From: Pirellulaceae bacterium
GTDB taxonomy: Bacteria; Planctomycetota; Planctomycetia; Pirellulales; Pirellulaceae
DNA length: 64,000 nt
Reading direction: 5' to 3'
NCBI GenBank assembly: GCA_019636385.1
Contig: JAHBXT010000001.1
Coordinates: 992,001 to 1,056,000 of the forward strand
The stretch's first letter is position 1. Each line of letters opens with the position of its first letter. The notes below the pieces were generated by a model, which worked only from the letters and a program-made list of their open reading frames with translations, searched no databases and was not told the origin of the DNA. Positions 15,777-24,655 of this stretch are shown piece after piece. The position numbers and the translations under genes were made by a program.

Positions 15777-16104
15777 CAGCCACATTCTCCGATACCGTCG
15801 CCACCACACAGACATTCGGCTACAATCGCCAGGGCTTGATGGCGTCGGTCATCACTGAGACCACCGGTAGCAGCATCGCTAGTGAGAATGGACTCAAGCG
15901 TGTCGATTACAGCTACGACTCGGCTGGCAATCGTGTCGGCTCGGCCAAATTCCAAGCCAACACACAGTGACCTAACACCTGGACTCTGCAAACTTCCACG
16001 CGGTATCTGACCGACTCGCAGAATCCAACGGGCTATTTGCAGGTACTCGAAGACGTCGAATTTAGCTCAGGTGGAGCGCTCCTAAAAAAGATCATCTACA
16101 CCTG
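15773..16104 (+). pseudogene. Rhs unit 6: truncated core remnant
   Basis: The Rhs core (VATTQTFGYNRQGLMASVIT, VDYSYDSAGNRVG) is broken by a TGA at 15968-15970 where unit 1 has TCA. It continues in the same frame (TRYLTDSQNPTGY) to about 16104, where homology ends abruptly. No toxin tip or immunity gene remains. The break joins it to the truncated integrase copy B, so a deletion probably removed the rest of this cassette and the 5' part of the integrase. Confidence 0.85.
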
Positions 16105-16160
16105 GGCTGCCCCCAATTTCTATCCAGTTGTTTTAAGAGTAATGATTGACTAAAAGGTAA

Positions 16161-17075
16161 TGGATCGCTGCGCTGCTGGAGTGGAGGCGCAGCCGGAACG
16201 GAAGCAGCACAGCGACGCGCGAATTCCGCCGGTGGCTGGCCACTACCACCAAACGAAATTACTTCCGCTCGGTGAAGCGGTCGATTCACTGGGCGAGAAC
16301 TATGGGGCACATCGATCATAACCCGATCGAGTACCTGTCAGCCCCCTCCGGTGAAGCGAGGGACGTGTACATCCCAGAGGCCGAATTCGAGTTGCTACTG
16401 AAGCACACTCGGGACGAACAGCTTAAGAAGCTGATGCTTGTCACCTACGAGATTGGTTGTCGGCCTCAGGAGTCACTGAGGCTAGAGATCAGGCATGTTG
16501 ACCTGGACAACAGACGATGGGTCTTTCCTCGTCAGGAGGCGAAGGGGAAGAAGGCTCCCCGAGTGATCTATCTCACTGACCGAGCGTTCGAGATTACTCG
16601 TGAGCTCATTGCCGGACGAACGACGGGCCATGTCTTTCTGGATTCCAAGAACAGACCATGGACGCCCGCGAAGACTAATTCGATCCTTAAGCGTGTCCGT
16701 GTTGCCATGGGTAAGGAGGTCATCAAGGCGAAGGGGATTGTCATTGGCGAGGAGGAGATAAATCAAATGGCAGCCACCATCAATCCTACTCGGATGGCCA
16801 AGGGCAAACGAGTGAAGCGCACCAAAGCCGAACTGAGAACGCAAGCCAAAGCCAAACTCATTCGGCAAAAGTGCAAGGAACTGGTTCCCAGCTACTCGCT
16901 GTATGCCCTTCGCCACACGTGGGCGACCAACGCCCTGAAGTCGGGGCTGGACGCTTTGACCGTCGCGATTCTGATGGGCCACCAAGACCCATCGATGCTC
17001 GCCAAGGTCTACCAGCATCTAAGCCACAGTCCCCAGCACATGCTGGCCCAGGCGAAGAGGGCGGTTGGGGAGTAG
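16161..17075 (+). pseudogene. Tyrosine recombinase (copy B), 5'-truncated
   Basis: The open frame runs 304 codons after an in-frame TAA at 16158-16160, with the first start a GTG at 16272. Visible parts are the end of the core-binding domain (NYFRSVKRSIHWARTMGHID) and the catalytic domain: EIGCRPQESLRLE (first Arg), ALRHTWAT, LMGH and KVYQHL (likely Tyr nucleophile). About 80-100 N-terminal residues usual for this family are missing, so activity is doubtful. The 3' 315 bp are nearly identical to 1-316. The first His of HxLRH is Tyr. Confidence 0.85.
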
Positions 17076-17136
17076 AAATGCTGAAGGAATTGTAGCGGGC
17101 CTTTTCCATAAACTCGCTCTTGGAAGCCCTATCCAT

Positions 17137-17187
17137 ACTTTCGCCACGAATATTTCGCATCAGCTAAATCAGAATCGTGGCGAAAGT
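17137..17187. repeat. Perfect 13-bp inverted repeat between int B and the TA pair
   Basis: ACTTTCGCCACGA (17137-17149) and TCGTGGCGAAAGT (17175-17187) enclose 25 bp. No T run follows on either strand, so a simple intrinsic terminator is unlikely. Position just past an integrase stop allows a recombinase or regulator binding site, but nothing similar was seen after integrase copy A. Confidence 0.6.
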
Positions 17188-17350
17188 CGTTGAAGGCATC
17201 GGCAAGAGACTGTACTCGGTCTGTCGCTAGATCGGCTAGACCTTCCCTCACTCCGGCCAGAGCCTGTTGTCATTCTTTGCGATAAGCGTAATGTCCCAGT
17301 TGCAAATCCTTGTTTAACGAAAGACTTCAATTCGTTTGGAATGTCTTTGA

Positions 17351-17734
17351 TCATTGGCTAGATTGAATCTTTTGAACTAGCCTTTTCAATTCCAAGCGAA
17401 GCGTTGGGCTGAGTTCTCCTAGTAACACCTCGAGATCACGACTTGCATGAGCAATTGTTAGGACTGCAAGCCCTGTCTTGATCCGTACACATGCCAGTAA
17501 GTGCTTCTCGACGCGGTAGAACAGAAGATCAGTTCCAAGTTCTGGATTGGGACGAGCAAGATCAGGGTTTTCTTCCAGTAATCGAAAGGCCTTTTCAAAC
17601 TTCAGGATATATTTTGCGACAACTGCTTTGCCCCACGTTTGAATCGAGTAGTCTTCTATCTCAAGCAGATCGGATAGCGCGCGATCAGTTAGATAAATTG
17701 AAAATGTCTGGCTGGACTTTTTCTTTGGGCTCAC
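17351..17734 (-). CDS. ParE/RelE-family toxin
   Basis: A 127-aa protein with the ParE/RelE fold pattern: FSIYLTDRALSDLLEIEDYS at the N-terminus, ENPDLARPNPELGTDLLFYRV in the middle and VLTIAHASRD near the end. Such toxins poison gyrase or cleave mRNA; the pattern fits ParE-like better. Start is GTG 17734, overlapping the antitoxin stop (GTGA). The C-terminal ~20 residues extend beyond the usual domain. Probably an addiction module carried between the integrase and excisionase remnants. Confidence 0.85.
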   Translation of the reverse strand: MSPKKKSSQTFSIYLTDRALSDLLEIEDYSIQTWGKAVVAKYILKFEKAFRLLEENPDLARPNPELGTDLLFYRVEKHLLACVRIKTGLAVLTIAHASRDLEVLLGELSPTLRLELKRLVQKIQSSQ

Positions 17735-17979
17735 GACCTGGCCTTTTTCAGCATGTCAGAGACCGAACCCCGGAATTCAGTCATTCGACCGTCTGCCAGA
17801 TCCTGGAAGCCCTCCAGAATTCCTTCTCGTAGCTTTTGCGCTTCGAGCTGCAGTTTCTTTTGTCGTAAAATATCACGGACGAACTCACTGGGTGTCGCAT
17901 ACATGGTGCCGTCACCTGAGTGCTGATCAACAAACTCTCGAAGTTCATCAGTAAGGGATAAGTTTAGTGAAGATGACAT
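17731..17979 (-). CDS. ParD-like antitoxin
   Basis: An 82-aa protein upstream of and overlapping the ParE-like toxin. The N-terminus LNLSLTDELREFVDQ and MYATPSEFVRDILRQKK are typical of ParD/ribbon-helix-helix antitoxins, which bind their own promoter and wrap the toxin with the C-terminal part. GGAGG lies 6 bp before the ATG. The pair is probably autoregulated as usual for the family. Confidence 0.85.
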   Translation of the reverse strand: MSSSLNLSLTDELREFVDQHSGDGTMYATPSEFVRDILRQKKLQLEAQKLREGILEGFQDLADGRMTEFRGSVSDMLKKARS

Positions 17980-18160
17980 TCAAACCTCCGGGTTAGCTGT
18001 ACTCGGATAAGTCTAGCATATCGCCCGTTTGATGGCAATATTTGCCACAACTAGCGTGCTGCGGGATTGCTACGGCTGGATTTCTGATAATTGTTCATAG
18101 GCCTATAGTCACTGTTTGTGGGCCTTCTTTAAGCCGATGAATTCCTGATACAATCTGACG

Positions 18161-18189
18161 AAAAAAGCCCTCGCATCCATGCAAGGGCT
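18161..18189 (-). terminator. Intrinsic terminator after excisionase copy B
   Basis: On the minus strand AGCCCT-type arms (18166-18171 and 18184-18189) form a hairpin followed by six T. This is the same structure as at 2459-2487 and marks the start of homology between the two xis segments. Confidence 0.65.
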
Positions 18190-18237
18190 CTTCGGGGCCG
18201 AGCGGCCCGCTCCGGTTCTAGGACTTGCTTTCCAGTC

Positions 18238-18442
18238 TCACTTCTTAATGTGCCTGAGCACCGATGGCTTGGCACGACGTGGTGGTGGAGCCAAATGGCT
18301 TGGTCCCTTCTTTCGCTTCTCAAGGAAAGACTCAATGTCAGACTCTCTAATTCGAATGGCTCCCCGGCCAGGTCCAACGCGGTAATGGGTGATGGCTCCT
18401 GACTGAAGTAGTTTGTAGGTCTCTAGTAACGTTAGGCCCACA
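18238..18442 (-). pseudogene. Excisionase-family protein (copy B), 5' end lost
   Basis: From residue ETYKLLQSGAITHYRVGPGR to the end it is almost identical to the protein at 2537-2788. Upstream of about 18442 the sequence is unrelated; a fused open frame continues to 18492 but lacks the first helix of the helix-turn-helix. DNA binding is therefore unlikely. The small gene that precedes copy A is absent. Confidence 0.8.
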
Positions 18443-18547
18443 CGTAACAGAGCCTGAGCCGTGCCGGCGAGTTCCGCTGGTCTGCTTTCCAAATGCGGAA
18501 TCAGGAGTTATGAAAGTCTACGAGCCCAGTCGGGCAGGAGGACTTTG

Positions 18548-18640
18548 ATGAACAAGTAGCGCCGGAAGCATACTAGCCAGCAGATAATCAAGAAGCTGAG
18601 GGACGCCAAACCAAAGCCCTTCGCCGACATTCATGCCTAG
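18548..18640 (+). pseudogene. Relic of an IS3-family OrfA transposase start
   Basis: ATG AAC AAG followed by TAG and then RRKHTSQQIIKKLRDAKPKP. This matches the conserved start of IS3-family OrfA (pattern K-R-H-T-x-E-Q-I-I-x-K-L-R-x-A). An internal stop and early end show that it is dead. It marks the right edge of the accessory island. Confidence 0.6.
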
Positions 18641-18667
18641 CTTAGATACACACTCGAAACCGGCGAA

Positions 18668-20041
18668 TTATTTAGATGGCTTCTCCCGTGACGGAAGGTG
18701 CTGTGCCAAATCGGATTTCACATTGATAAACTGGGGTCTGCCAGCCAAGTTGTTCCATTCATATTCGTCGTTGGAATGATCGTACAGTTCTTCGCTGCCA
18801 TCGGCGTAGCGAATATAGCGCCATTGCTCAAGACGCACAGCGTGATTGCCACGACCGTGAGTCGTAATGGCCGCTTGGTTCCATACAGCGCTCGGTGTTC
18901 TTAATAGAGGTTCGATGCTTATTCCCTCAACATGATCTGGTATCGGCAGATTAGCCAATTGACAGATGGTCGGATATACCGATATCAGATCAACGGGGCG
19001 GTCGCACACTGAACCGGCTGTGGTGGTACCCGGAGCCACAACGATCAGCGGAGTCCGGGTCGGTTCTTCCCACAAGGCGAATTTTCGCCAGTGTTGCTTC
19101 TCTCCCAGCGACCATCCGTGATCGCCCCACAGGATGATCAGCGTGTTTTCGCGAGCAGGATGGTTCTCTAGTGCATCCAATAAACGCCCTACATTCATAT
19201 CGGTGTAGGTACAGGTCGCGAGATAGCTTTGGATGGCCGCCTTCCATCGGCCGGAATTCAGAAATTTTGCGTGGTCGCCAGTGGGATTGGCCATCTTGCG
19301 CCCCGCATCAGGGATGTCGTCCAGGTCATCCTGGCGATAGGGTGGCAGCTCAATTTCGTCCAGCGGAAAAGCATCGTAGTATTTCTTGGGAACCGCGAAT
19401 GGCAAATGGGGCTTGTGCAATCCACAGGCAATGAAGAAGGGTTGGTCTCGTGGCTGGTTCATGCGATCGATGCACCAATTGACCGTATGCCAATCCATCA
19501 AGTCTTCGTCGTTCAGATCCACCGACAATGGCACATGGTAGCCATTGTTTTTCTCCACACCTTTTCCAGCCGCATGCAATCCGTGGCCATTCATGTACTC
19601 TGTCCATTCGCTGGGAAAATACTGATCTGAATGGAAAATCTTTCCGGCCCCGGCCACGTAGTAGCCAGCCCGAAGAAACTGTGCGGTCAACTGCTGACCT
19701 TCCGTGAGATGTTCTTTCCAGCGATCACCGTTTTTGTAGCATCCAGTCGTCCAGGGGCGCTGGCCGCTCATCAATGCTGCCCGCGAAGGTTCACAGGCCG
19801 GCGCAGCGCAGTAGGCTTTAGTAAACGTCATTCCCCGGCTGGCTAGTCGATCAATATGTGGGGTTCTAGCCTGGCGATTACGCTCGAGATGCGTCACCCA
19901 GTGATTCAAATCGTCCACCGCAATGAACAAGACATTAGGGCGCGCATTACCGCGCGTCGACTCGCGTGGTTGTTTCTGTTGGGCAACAGCGGCAACTGGC
20001 CCGCCCAGGATTAGCAGTAGCAGAAGCAAGGTGTGTTTCAT
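18668..20041 (-). CDS. Secreted sulfatase, iduronate-2-sulfatase-like
   Basis: A 457-aa protein with a signal peptide (MKHTLLLLLLILGG ... AVA). The alkaline-phosphatase/sulfatase fold begins with RPNVLFIAVDDLNHW (metal-binding Asp pair at 43-44). The formylglycine site is CEPSRAALMSG with Cys83, a C-x-P-S-R type needing a formylglycine-generating enzyme. LWGDHGWSLGEKQHWRK is the second metal/active-site region. The PHIDRLASRGMTF and ACEPSR context fits the iduronate-2-sulfatase group, which cleaves sulfate from polysaccharides. AGGA lies 8 bp before the ATG. The second sulfatase lies just upstream on the same strand, so they may form an operon. The natural substrate is unknown. Confidence 0.9.
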   Translation of the reverse strand: MKHTLLLLLLILGGPVAAVAQQKQPRESTRGNARPNVLFIAVDDLNHWVTHLERNRQARTPHIDRLASRGMTFTKAYCAAPACEPSRAALMSGQRPWTTGCYKNGDRWKEHLTEGQQLTAQFLRAGYYVAGAGKIFHSDQYFPSEWTEYMNGHGLHAAGKGVEKNNGYHVPLSVDLNDEDLMDWHTVNWCIDRMNQPRDQPFFIACGLHKPHLPFAVPKKYYDAFPLDEIELPPYRQDDLDDIPDAGRKMANPTGDHAKFLNSGRWKAAIQSYLATCTYTDMNVGRLLDALENHPARENTLIILWGDHGWSLGEKQHWRKFALWEEPTRTPLIVVAPGTTTAGSVCDRPVDLISVYPTICQLANLPIPDHVEGISIEPLLRTPSAVWNQAAITTHGRGNHAVRLEQWRYIRYADGSEELYDHSNDEYEWNNLAGRPQFINVKSDLAQHLPSREKPSK

Positions 20042-20101
20042 TGAGGCATTCCTGCAAAAGGCCTTTCGATTGATACACGGTAGTCGTTGTGGCAGATAAG
20101 C

Positions 20102-21613
20102 TCATTCGGCTGCTAGCAGCTTTGCGAAGGGAGCGTCAGATCGCGCCACCTCAGTCTGGAGCATTTGCAGCATCACTGCGCGACGCTCTTGATATTCAAG
20201 CACGGAGGCTAGATTATTTTGTTCGTGGGGATCGTTCAACAGGTCATACAATTCGTCAGGTTCACTGTGCTGCAGATAAACCACGTACTTCCATGGGCCT
20301 TGCCTGATGGCCACATAGTAGGGCACGCCTGCATGTTTGGCGATGGACTCGGACATGACGGCGTGCGTCACGTCCGATCCAAAATCATCACCTGTGTGCT
20401 CGTAAAGTGTTGGGTGATCCCAAGTCGAATCGTCTGGATCGCACATCAGCCGACTGACATCGCGCCCATGCATTTTCCATGGCAAGTCGATACCGGCCCA
20501 AGCAAACAGGGTTACCACTAGATCGGGACTGTTAATCGAATGAGGGCAGTAGCGGCCCGCTGGTATCTTGCCCGGAAAGCTGACAATCAGCGGTGATGCA
20601 TACGTCGCTTCGTAGGGAGCTACCTTCTGTCTCAAGCCGTGTTCGCCGTTGGCGAATCCTTGATCGGACGTATACACAACCAGGGTATTTTCCCATTGAC
20701 CGGACTGTTTCAGCGTTTGGATCAACTGCCCGACACCTTCATCGACAGACAGCATACACTCGCTGACCTGCCGCATCCATTGTGCATGTGACTTGCCGGA
20801 ACCAGACATGACTACCTGGCCGTCATCGCTGATGGTCCAAGCCTGGCGATCGGTCAAATAACTGGGCTTCCCGGGCCTGGGGCCAATGATGTCCGAGGGC
20901 AGCGGTGATGGTTGACCTGACAACCGTCCTTGATGCCGCTGGGCGGGCGTGGTTGGTCCATGGATAGCGCCGTAACAGAGCCACAAGTACCAGGGCCGAT
21001 CAGGCTGTTGCGCAGCAGCGCGGATGTAGTCGCAGGCCCAGCGGGTATAATTGTCGGTGGGATAGCCGGTCACCGACTGACGTTTCCCATTGATATCGAT
21101 CACTTGATCTCCATAGTAACTACTGGCATTGTCGGGATTATCAGGTCGATTCCAAACATACTGATCATCCCAATCACGACCCCAACCGGCATCCACCCCC
21201 GTGTGCCACTTGCCTATTTGAGCTGTCCGGTAGCCGTGCTGGCGGAATGTGGCCGGCCAAAAGCGGCATAACCTTGGATCATAGGTACTGCCGGGATAGG
21301 TTCCTTGCATGCGCATCGACTGAATCGCATGGGGATGCAAGCCTGTCAAAAGGCTGGCCCGTGAGGGCATGCACCAGGATCCCATGTAACCGGCAGCAAA
21401 TCGCACTCCTGCGGCAGCCAGTCGATCGATATTGGGCGTCGATGCCAATGAGTAGGCGTGCTGGTAGCAACTGAGCGTTCTGGCCGAATGATCGTCGGCG
21501 AAAATCAGCAGAATGTTCGGCCTGCCCTTAGCGATATCCTGGCCATAGCCCAAGCCCGACCACCAGCCGATGGCAGTCCAACACATCAAACAACGGATTA
21601 GACAACGGACCAT
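20102..21613 (-). CDS. Secreted sulfatase
   Basis: A 503-aa protein with an N-terminal hydrophobic segment (MVRCLIRCLMCWTAIGWWSG). RPNILLIFADDHSAR holds the metal Asp pair at 40-41 and CMPSRASLLTG the formylglycine site (Cys81). TSDQGFANGEHGLRQK is the downstream active-site loop and the C-terminal DELYDLLNDPHEQNNLA is typical of planctomycete sulfatases. GGGAG precedes the ATG by 9 bp. It ends 60 bp before the first sulfatase starts and could be co-transcribed with it. It faces the divergent sulfatase at 21841, so a shared regulatory region is likely in 21614-21840. Confidence 0.9.
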   Translation of the reverse strand: MVRCLIRCLMCWTAIGWWSGLGYGQDIAKGRPNILLIFADDHSARTLSCYQHAYSLASTPNIDRLAAAGVRFAAGYMGSWCMPSRASLLTGLHPHAIQSMRMQGTYPGSTYDPRLCRFWPATFRQHGYRTAQIGKWHTGVDAGWGRDWDDQYVWNRPDNPDNASSYYGDQVIDINGKRQSVTGYPTDNYTRWACDYIRAAAQQPDRPWYLWLCYGAIHGPTTPAQRHQGRLSGQPSPLPSDIIGPRPGKPSYLTDRQAWTISDDGQVVMSGSGKSHAQWMRQVSECMLSVDEGVGQLIQTLKQSGQWENTLVVYTSDQGFANGEHGLRQKVAPYEATYASPLIVSFPGKIPAGRYCPHSINSPDLVVTLFAWAGIDLPWKMHGRDVSRLMCDPDDSTWDHPTLYEHTGDDFGSDVTHAVMSESIAKHAGVPYYVAIRQGPWKYVVYLQHSEPDELYDLLNDPHEQNNLASVLEYQERRAVMLQMLQTEVARSDAPFAKLLAAE

Positions 21614-21840
21614 GAATCGATGCTCCCGATGGTATGTGCAATGCGAAATGGTACAGTGAGGCTGACTGGCATTCTACTCTACTGGAACTCGCCTCAAATT
21701 TCCGTGTGGCACATACGCGGCGATACTTGAAGAAATTTGAGAACCACCGGCGGCAACGCTCTGCAACCCAGTCATCGGAGCTGGTCAGAGAATGCGAGAA
21801 TTGGCAAAACAAAAAACGTTGATCAACCCAGGATACACCC

Positions 21841-23382
21841 ATGTATGCATCGCTGCCACCAATCGGAATAGTCGGCTTCATACTGTCAGTGAGGGCATGT
21901 GGCCGGCCTGTCAGAAGTTTTGCTGTGCTAGTCTGGCTATTGGTCTGTCTTGATTCACTGACCATCGGTGTTCGTTTGGTGAAGGCTGAAACGCCGCACA
22001 TCATCTTTGTCATGGCCGACGACATGGGCTGGGGGCAAACGGGGTATCGCAATCATCCGGTGCTCAAGACCCCCAACCTCGACGCGATGGCGGCCAGTGG
22101 GCTGCGGTTCGAGCGGTTCTATGCAGGTGGACCGGTCTGCTCGCCGACTCGGGCCAGCCTGTTGACCGGCCGTACGCATGACCGAACTGGCGTGCTCAGT
22201 CACGGCTACGCGCTGCGGTTACAGGAGAGAACGATCGCACAGGCGTTGACAGGGGCAGGCTATGTGACAGGGCACTTCGGCAAGTGGCACTTGAACGGAC
22301 ATCGTGGTCCCGGGGTGCCGATCTTCGCAGACGATCCGCGCAGTCCAGGCGCGTTTGGATTTGATGAATGGGTCTCGGTCTCGAACTTCTACGATGTTAA
22401 CCCGCTGATGAGCCGCGCGGGCAGGTTCGAAGAATTCGTGGGCGACTCGTCGGAAATCGCCGTCGCTGAAGCGGTCAAGTTCTTAGACAAGCATCGCTCG
22501 AGCGGCCGACCCATGTTTGCCGTGATTTGGTATGGATCGCCGCACAGTCCGTTCAGGTCTCTGAATGAGGACAGAACGGCGTTTAGCGAACTAAACGATG
22601 TATCCGCCAATCACCACGGCGAACTGGTGGCTGTGGATCGTAGTATTGGCGTGCTGCGAAAATCACTTCGCGACTTCGGCCTGGCCGACAACACGCTGCT
22701 GTTTTTTTGCAGCGACAATGGCGGTCTGCCCAATATCACGCCCGATACGGTTGGTGGATTACGCGGCAACAAAGGCAGCATATTCGAGGGCGGGCTGCGC
22801 GTGCCAGGCATCATCGAATGGCCCGCCGTCATTCAGCCGCGAGTCACACATTATCCGGCTTGCGTCGTCGATCTATTGCCAACGGTGGCAGAGATCGTCG
22901 GGTTGCCAGCGAGCGCCCTGACGCCCCCCCTCGACGGCCTGAGCCTGAAGCAACTATTCGCGCAGGAAGTGGAGGAGCGACTAGTGCCGATCGGATTTCG
23001 CTATCGAACCAAACGCGCGCTTATCGGCAACCGCTACAAGCTGCTCACAGCAGACATCGACGGTGGAAAATTCGAACTATATGACCTAATTGCCGATTCT
23101 AAAGAGTCACGCGATCTGAGGACCGTACATCCGCAAATTTTCGCGCGTATGAAACAACAACTGTTGGATTGGAACGCGAGCGTAGATGCCAGCTTCGCGG
23201 GGAAAGACTACCCCAAAGGCCAAGTCAGCCCGGCGGACCCTGAACCGATCAATTGGTACGATACGCCTCAGTATCAACCATTCTTGGCTGAGTGGAAACA
23301 ACGCTGGGAATATCGCGGCCCAATCGCTCGCCGAGGGAACCAAGCGGTAGAAAACGGCCAGCGATTGGAGGCAAACGAATGA
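21841..23382 (+). CDS. Secreted arylsulfatase
   Basis: A 513-aa protein with an N-terminal membrane or signal segment (about residues 28-42). TPHIIFVMADDMGWGQTGY gives the metal Asp pair and CSPTRASLLTGR the formylglycine site (Cys100), with Thr in place of the commoner Ser. FFCSDNGGLPN and GNKGSIFEGGLRVPG are further active-site regions, and FELYDLIADSKESRDL ends the domain. AGGA lies 7 bp before the ATG. It is divergent from the other two sulfatases. The substrate cannot be told from sequence. Confidence 0.9.
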   Translation: MYASLPPIGIVGFILSVRACGRPVRSFAVLVWLLVCLDSLTIGVRLVKAETPHIIFVMADDMGWGQTGYRNHPVLKTPNLDAMAASGLRFERFYAGGPVCSPTRASLLTGRTHDRTGVLSHGYALRLQERTIAQALTGAGYVTGHFGKWHLNGHRGPGVPIFADDPRSPGAFGFDEWVSVSNFYDVNPLMSRAGRFEEFVGDSSEIAVAEAVKFLDKHRSSGRPMFAVIWYGSPHSPFRSLNEDRTAFSELNDVSANHHGELVAVDRSIGVLRKSLRDFGLADNTLLFFCSDNGGLPNITPDTVGGLRGNKGSIFEGGLRVPGIIEWPAVIQPRVTHYPACVVDLLPTVAEIVGLPASALTPPLDGLSLKQLFAQEVEERLVPIGFRYRTKRALIGNRYKLLTADIDGGKFELYDLIADSKESRDLRTVHPQIFARMKQQLLDWNASVDASFAGKDYPKGQVSPADPEPINWYDTPQYQPFLAEWKQRWEYRGPIARRGNQAVENGQRLEANE

Positions 23383-23492
23383 ATTGGCATGTTCACACTG
23401 TACTGGCATTTGCGTGTCCTGATTGATTTGCCAAGATTTCCGATTCACAACGCGCCACTGATCCGCAATGCGCCGGCAGTGCCTTGATAGAA

Positions 23493-24080
23493 TCACTTGC
23501 CGACTGCCGTTGACGGATCGACTTCTTCGCGCAGGCGAACTGGCCCGAATTCTGCGGGGTATTTACCTTGTGCTCCGGTGTAGAAACCACGTATTTTTTC
23601 CATGTCGGCGTGGATATCGCCGGTCGGATGAATGAGGTTATACAGCCCACCGACCTTATTTTTGTAATCCAACAGGCCGAACACGATAGGGACTTGAGCT
23701 TCGCAGGCGATGAAGTAGAAGCCACTTTTCCAGTATTCGGCACGGCCGCGTTTGCCTTCGGGAGCGATGGCCAAACGCAATTCATCACGTCGCGCAAACT
23801 CGGCCGCCAACTGCTGCACAGCATTCTGGCGACTGTGACGATCCACAGGTACGCCGCCAGTCCACCGCATGAGCGCTCCGAAGGGCCACTTGAAGAGCGA
23901 TTTCTTGCCCACCCAGTTAATTTGAATTCGATACATCGAGGCCATAGCCAGCATAAAGACTGCATCCCAATTGCTGGTGTGCGGAGCGCCCACAATGACA
24001 TACTTCTTGAGATCCGGTGGACTGCCATGCAGCTTCCAGCCTACCAAACGCAGATATAAATTTGCCAACCATCGAGGCAT
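23493..24080 (-). CDS. PlsC-like 1-acylglycerol-3-phosphate acyltransferase
   Basis: A 195-aa protein with the acyltransferase motifs HTSNWD (H-x4-D catalytic) and PEGKRGRAEYWKSGF. This group uses acyl donors to acylate lysophosphatidic acid or related lipids at the inner membrane. ATG 24080 is chosen because GAGGG lies 5 bp upstream; an in-frame ATG at 24116 would add 12 residues. The C-terminus ends in a short charged tail. It stands alone, convergent with the arylsulfatase upstream, with about 110 bp between them. Confidence 0.85.
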   Translation of the reverse strand: MPRWLANLYLRLVGWKLHGSPPDLKKYVIVGAPHTSNWDAVFMLAMASMYRIQINWVGKKSLFKWPFGALMRWTGGVPVDRHSRQNAVQQLAAEFARRDELRLAIAPEGKRGRAEYWKSGFYFIACEAQVPIVFGLLDYKNKVGGLYNLIHPTGDIHADMEKIRGFYTGAQGKYPAEFGPVRLREEVDPSTAVGK

Positions 24081-24274
24081 GAATTCCCTCTCGTTACAAG
24101 CAACCCTAACCAACACGTTGCATTAGCCTGACGTGAGTTCCATGATTGTCAACCGCAGGCAGCGCAGGGTAATCGGAGATCGTCAGACAGCCATACGCTG
24201 AGAGATTACATGCACATCTGAACACCACATCGCTCAGCGAGCTGCAGGCATGTAGTACCTCAACTCGTGGACGA

Positions 24275-24655
24275 TTACTCCGGAACTCGCCACGGCGGAA
24301 AGCGGCGATTCTGTCCAGCGGTATATAGACAGATGACGTTTGAGGACGGATCGCGTAGGCGTGCTTCGCGCCATAACCAGGATTCGTCTTGGGGAAGCTG
24401 ATCAAAGTGATAGCCAGCCTGACGCAACTGTTCGACTTGATGATCCACATCATCACATTCGAAATAGATGACGGTTCGCGGTCCTGTGGTGGTGGCTTCA
24501 ACAAATTCCACAGAAAACGTGGCTTCGCCTATCGGGCACTCGAAGCGCGCGTAGTTTGGCGAAGCGTTTACGATCAACCGAAACCCCATGCCTTGATAAA
24601 AGGCGATCGAGCGCTCGATGTCCACCGACGGCAATGTTACTTGGTTCAAGTTCAT
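24275..24655 (-). CDS. VOC/glyoxalase-fold protein
   Basis: A 126-aa protein of the vicinal-oxygen-chelate superfamily: NQVTLPSVDIERSIAFYQGM at the start, FECDDVDHQVEQLRQAG in the middle and REARLRDPSSNVICLYTAG near the end. These small metalloenzymes act as lyases or dioxygenases, but the reaction is not predictable here. GAGG precedes the ATG by about 7 bp. Confidence 0.85.
   Translation of the reverse strand: MNLNQVTLPSVDIERSIAFYQGMGFRLIVNASPNYARFECPIGEATFSVEFVEATTTGPRTVIYFECDDVDHQVEQLRQAGYHFDQLPQDESWLWREARLRDPSSNVICLYTAGQNRRFPPWRVPE

Noticed and set aside
4429..16104. A functional contact-dependent toxin locus as it stands
   Set aside because: No unit has an N-terminal Rhs/PAAR or signal region, and units 1, 3 and 6 are truncated or frameshifted, so a silent store is more likely than active exported toxins.
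17169..17354. Minus-strand 61-aa open frame just after the ParE-like gene
   Set aside because: Starts inside the toxin end but its second half is low-complexity Ser/Arg and it overlaps the inverted repeat; no evidence of a gene.
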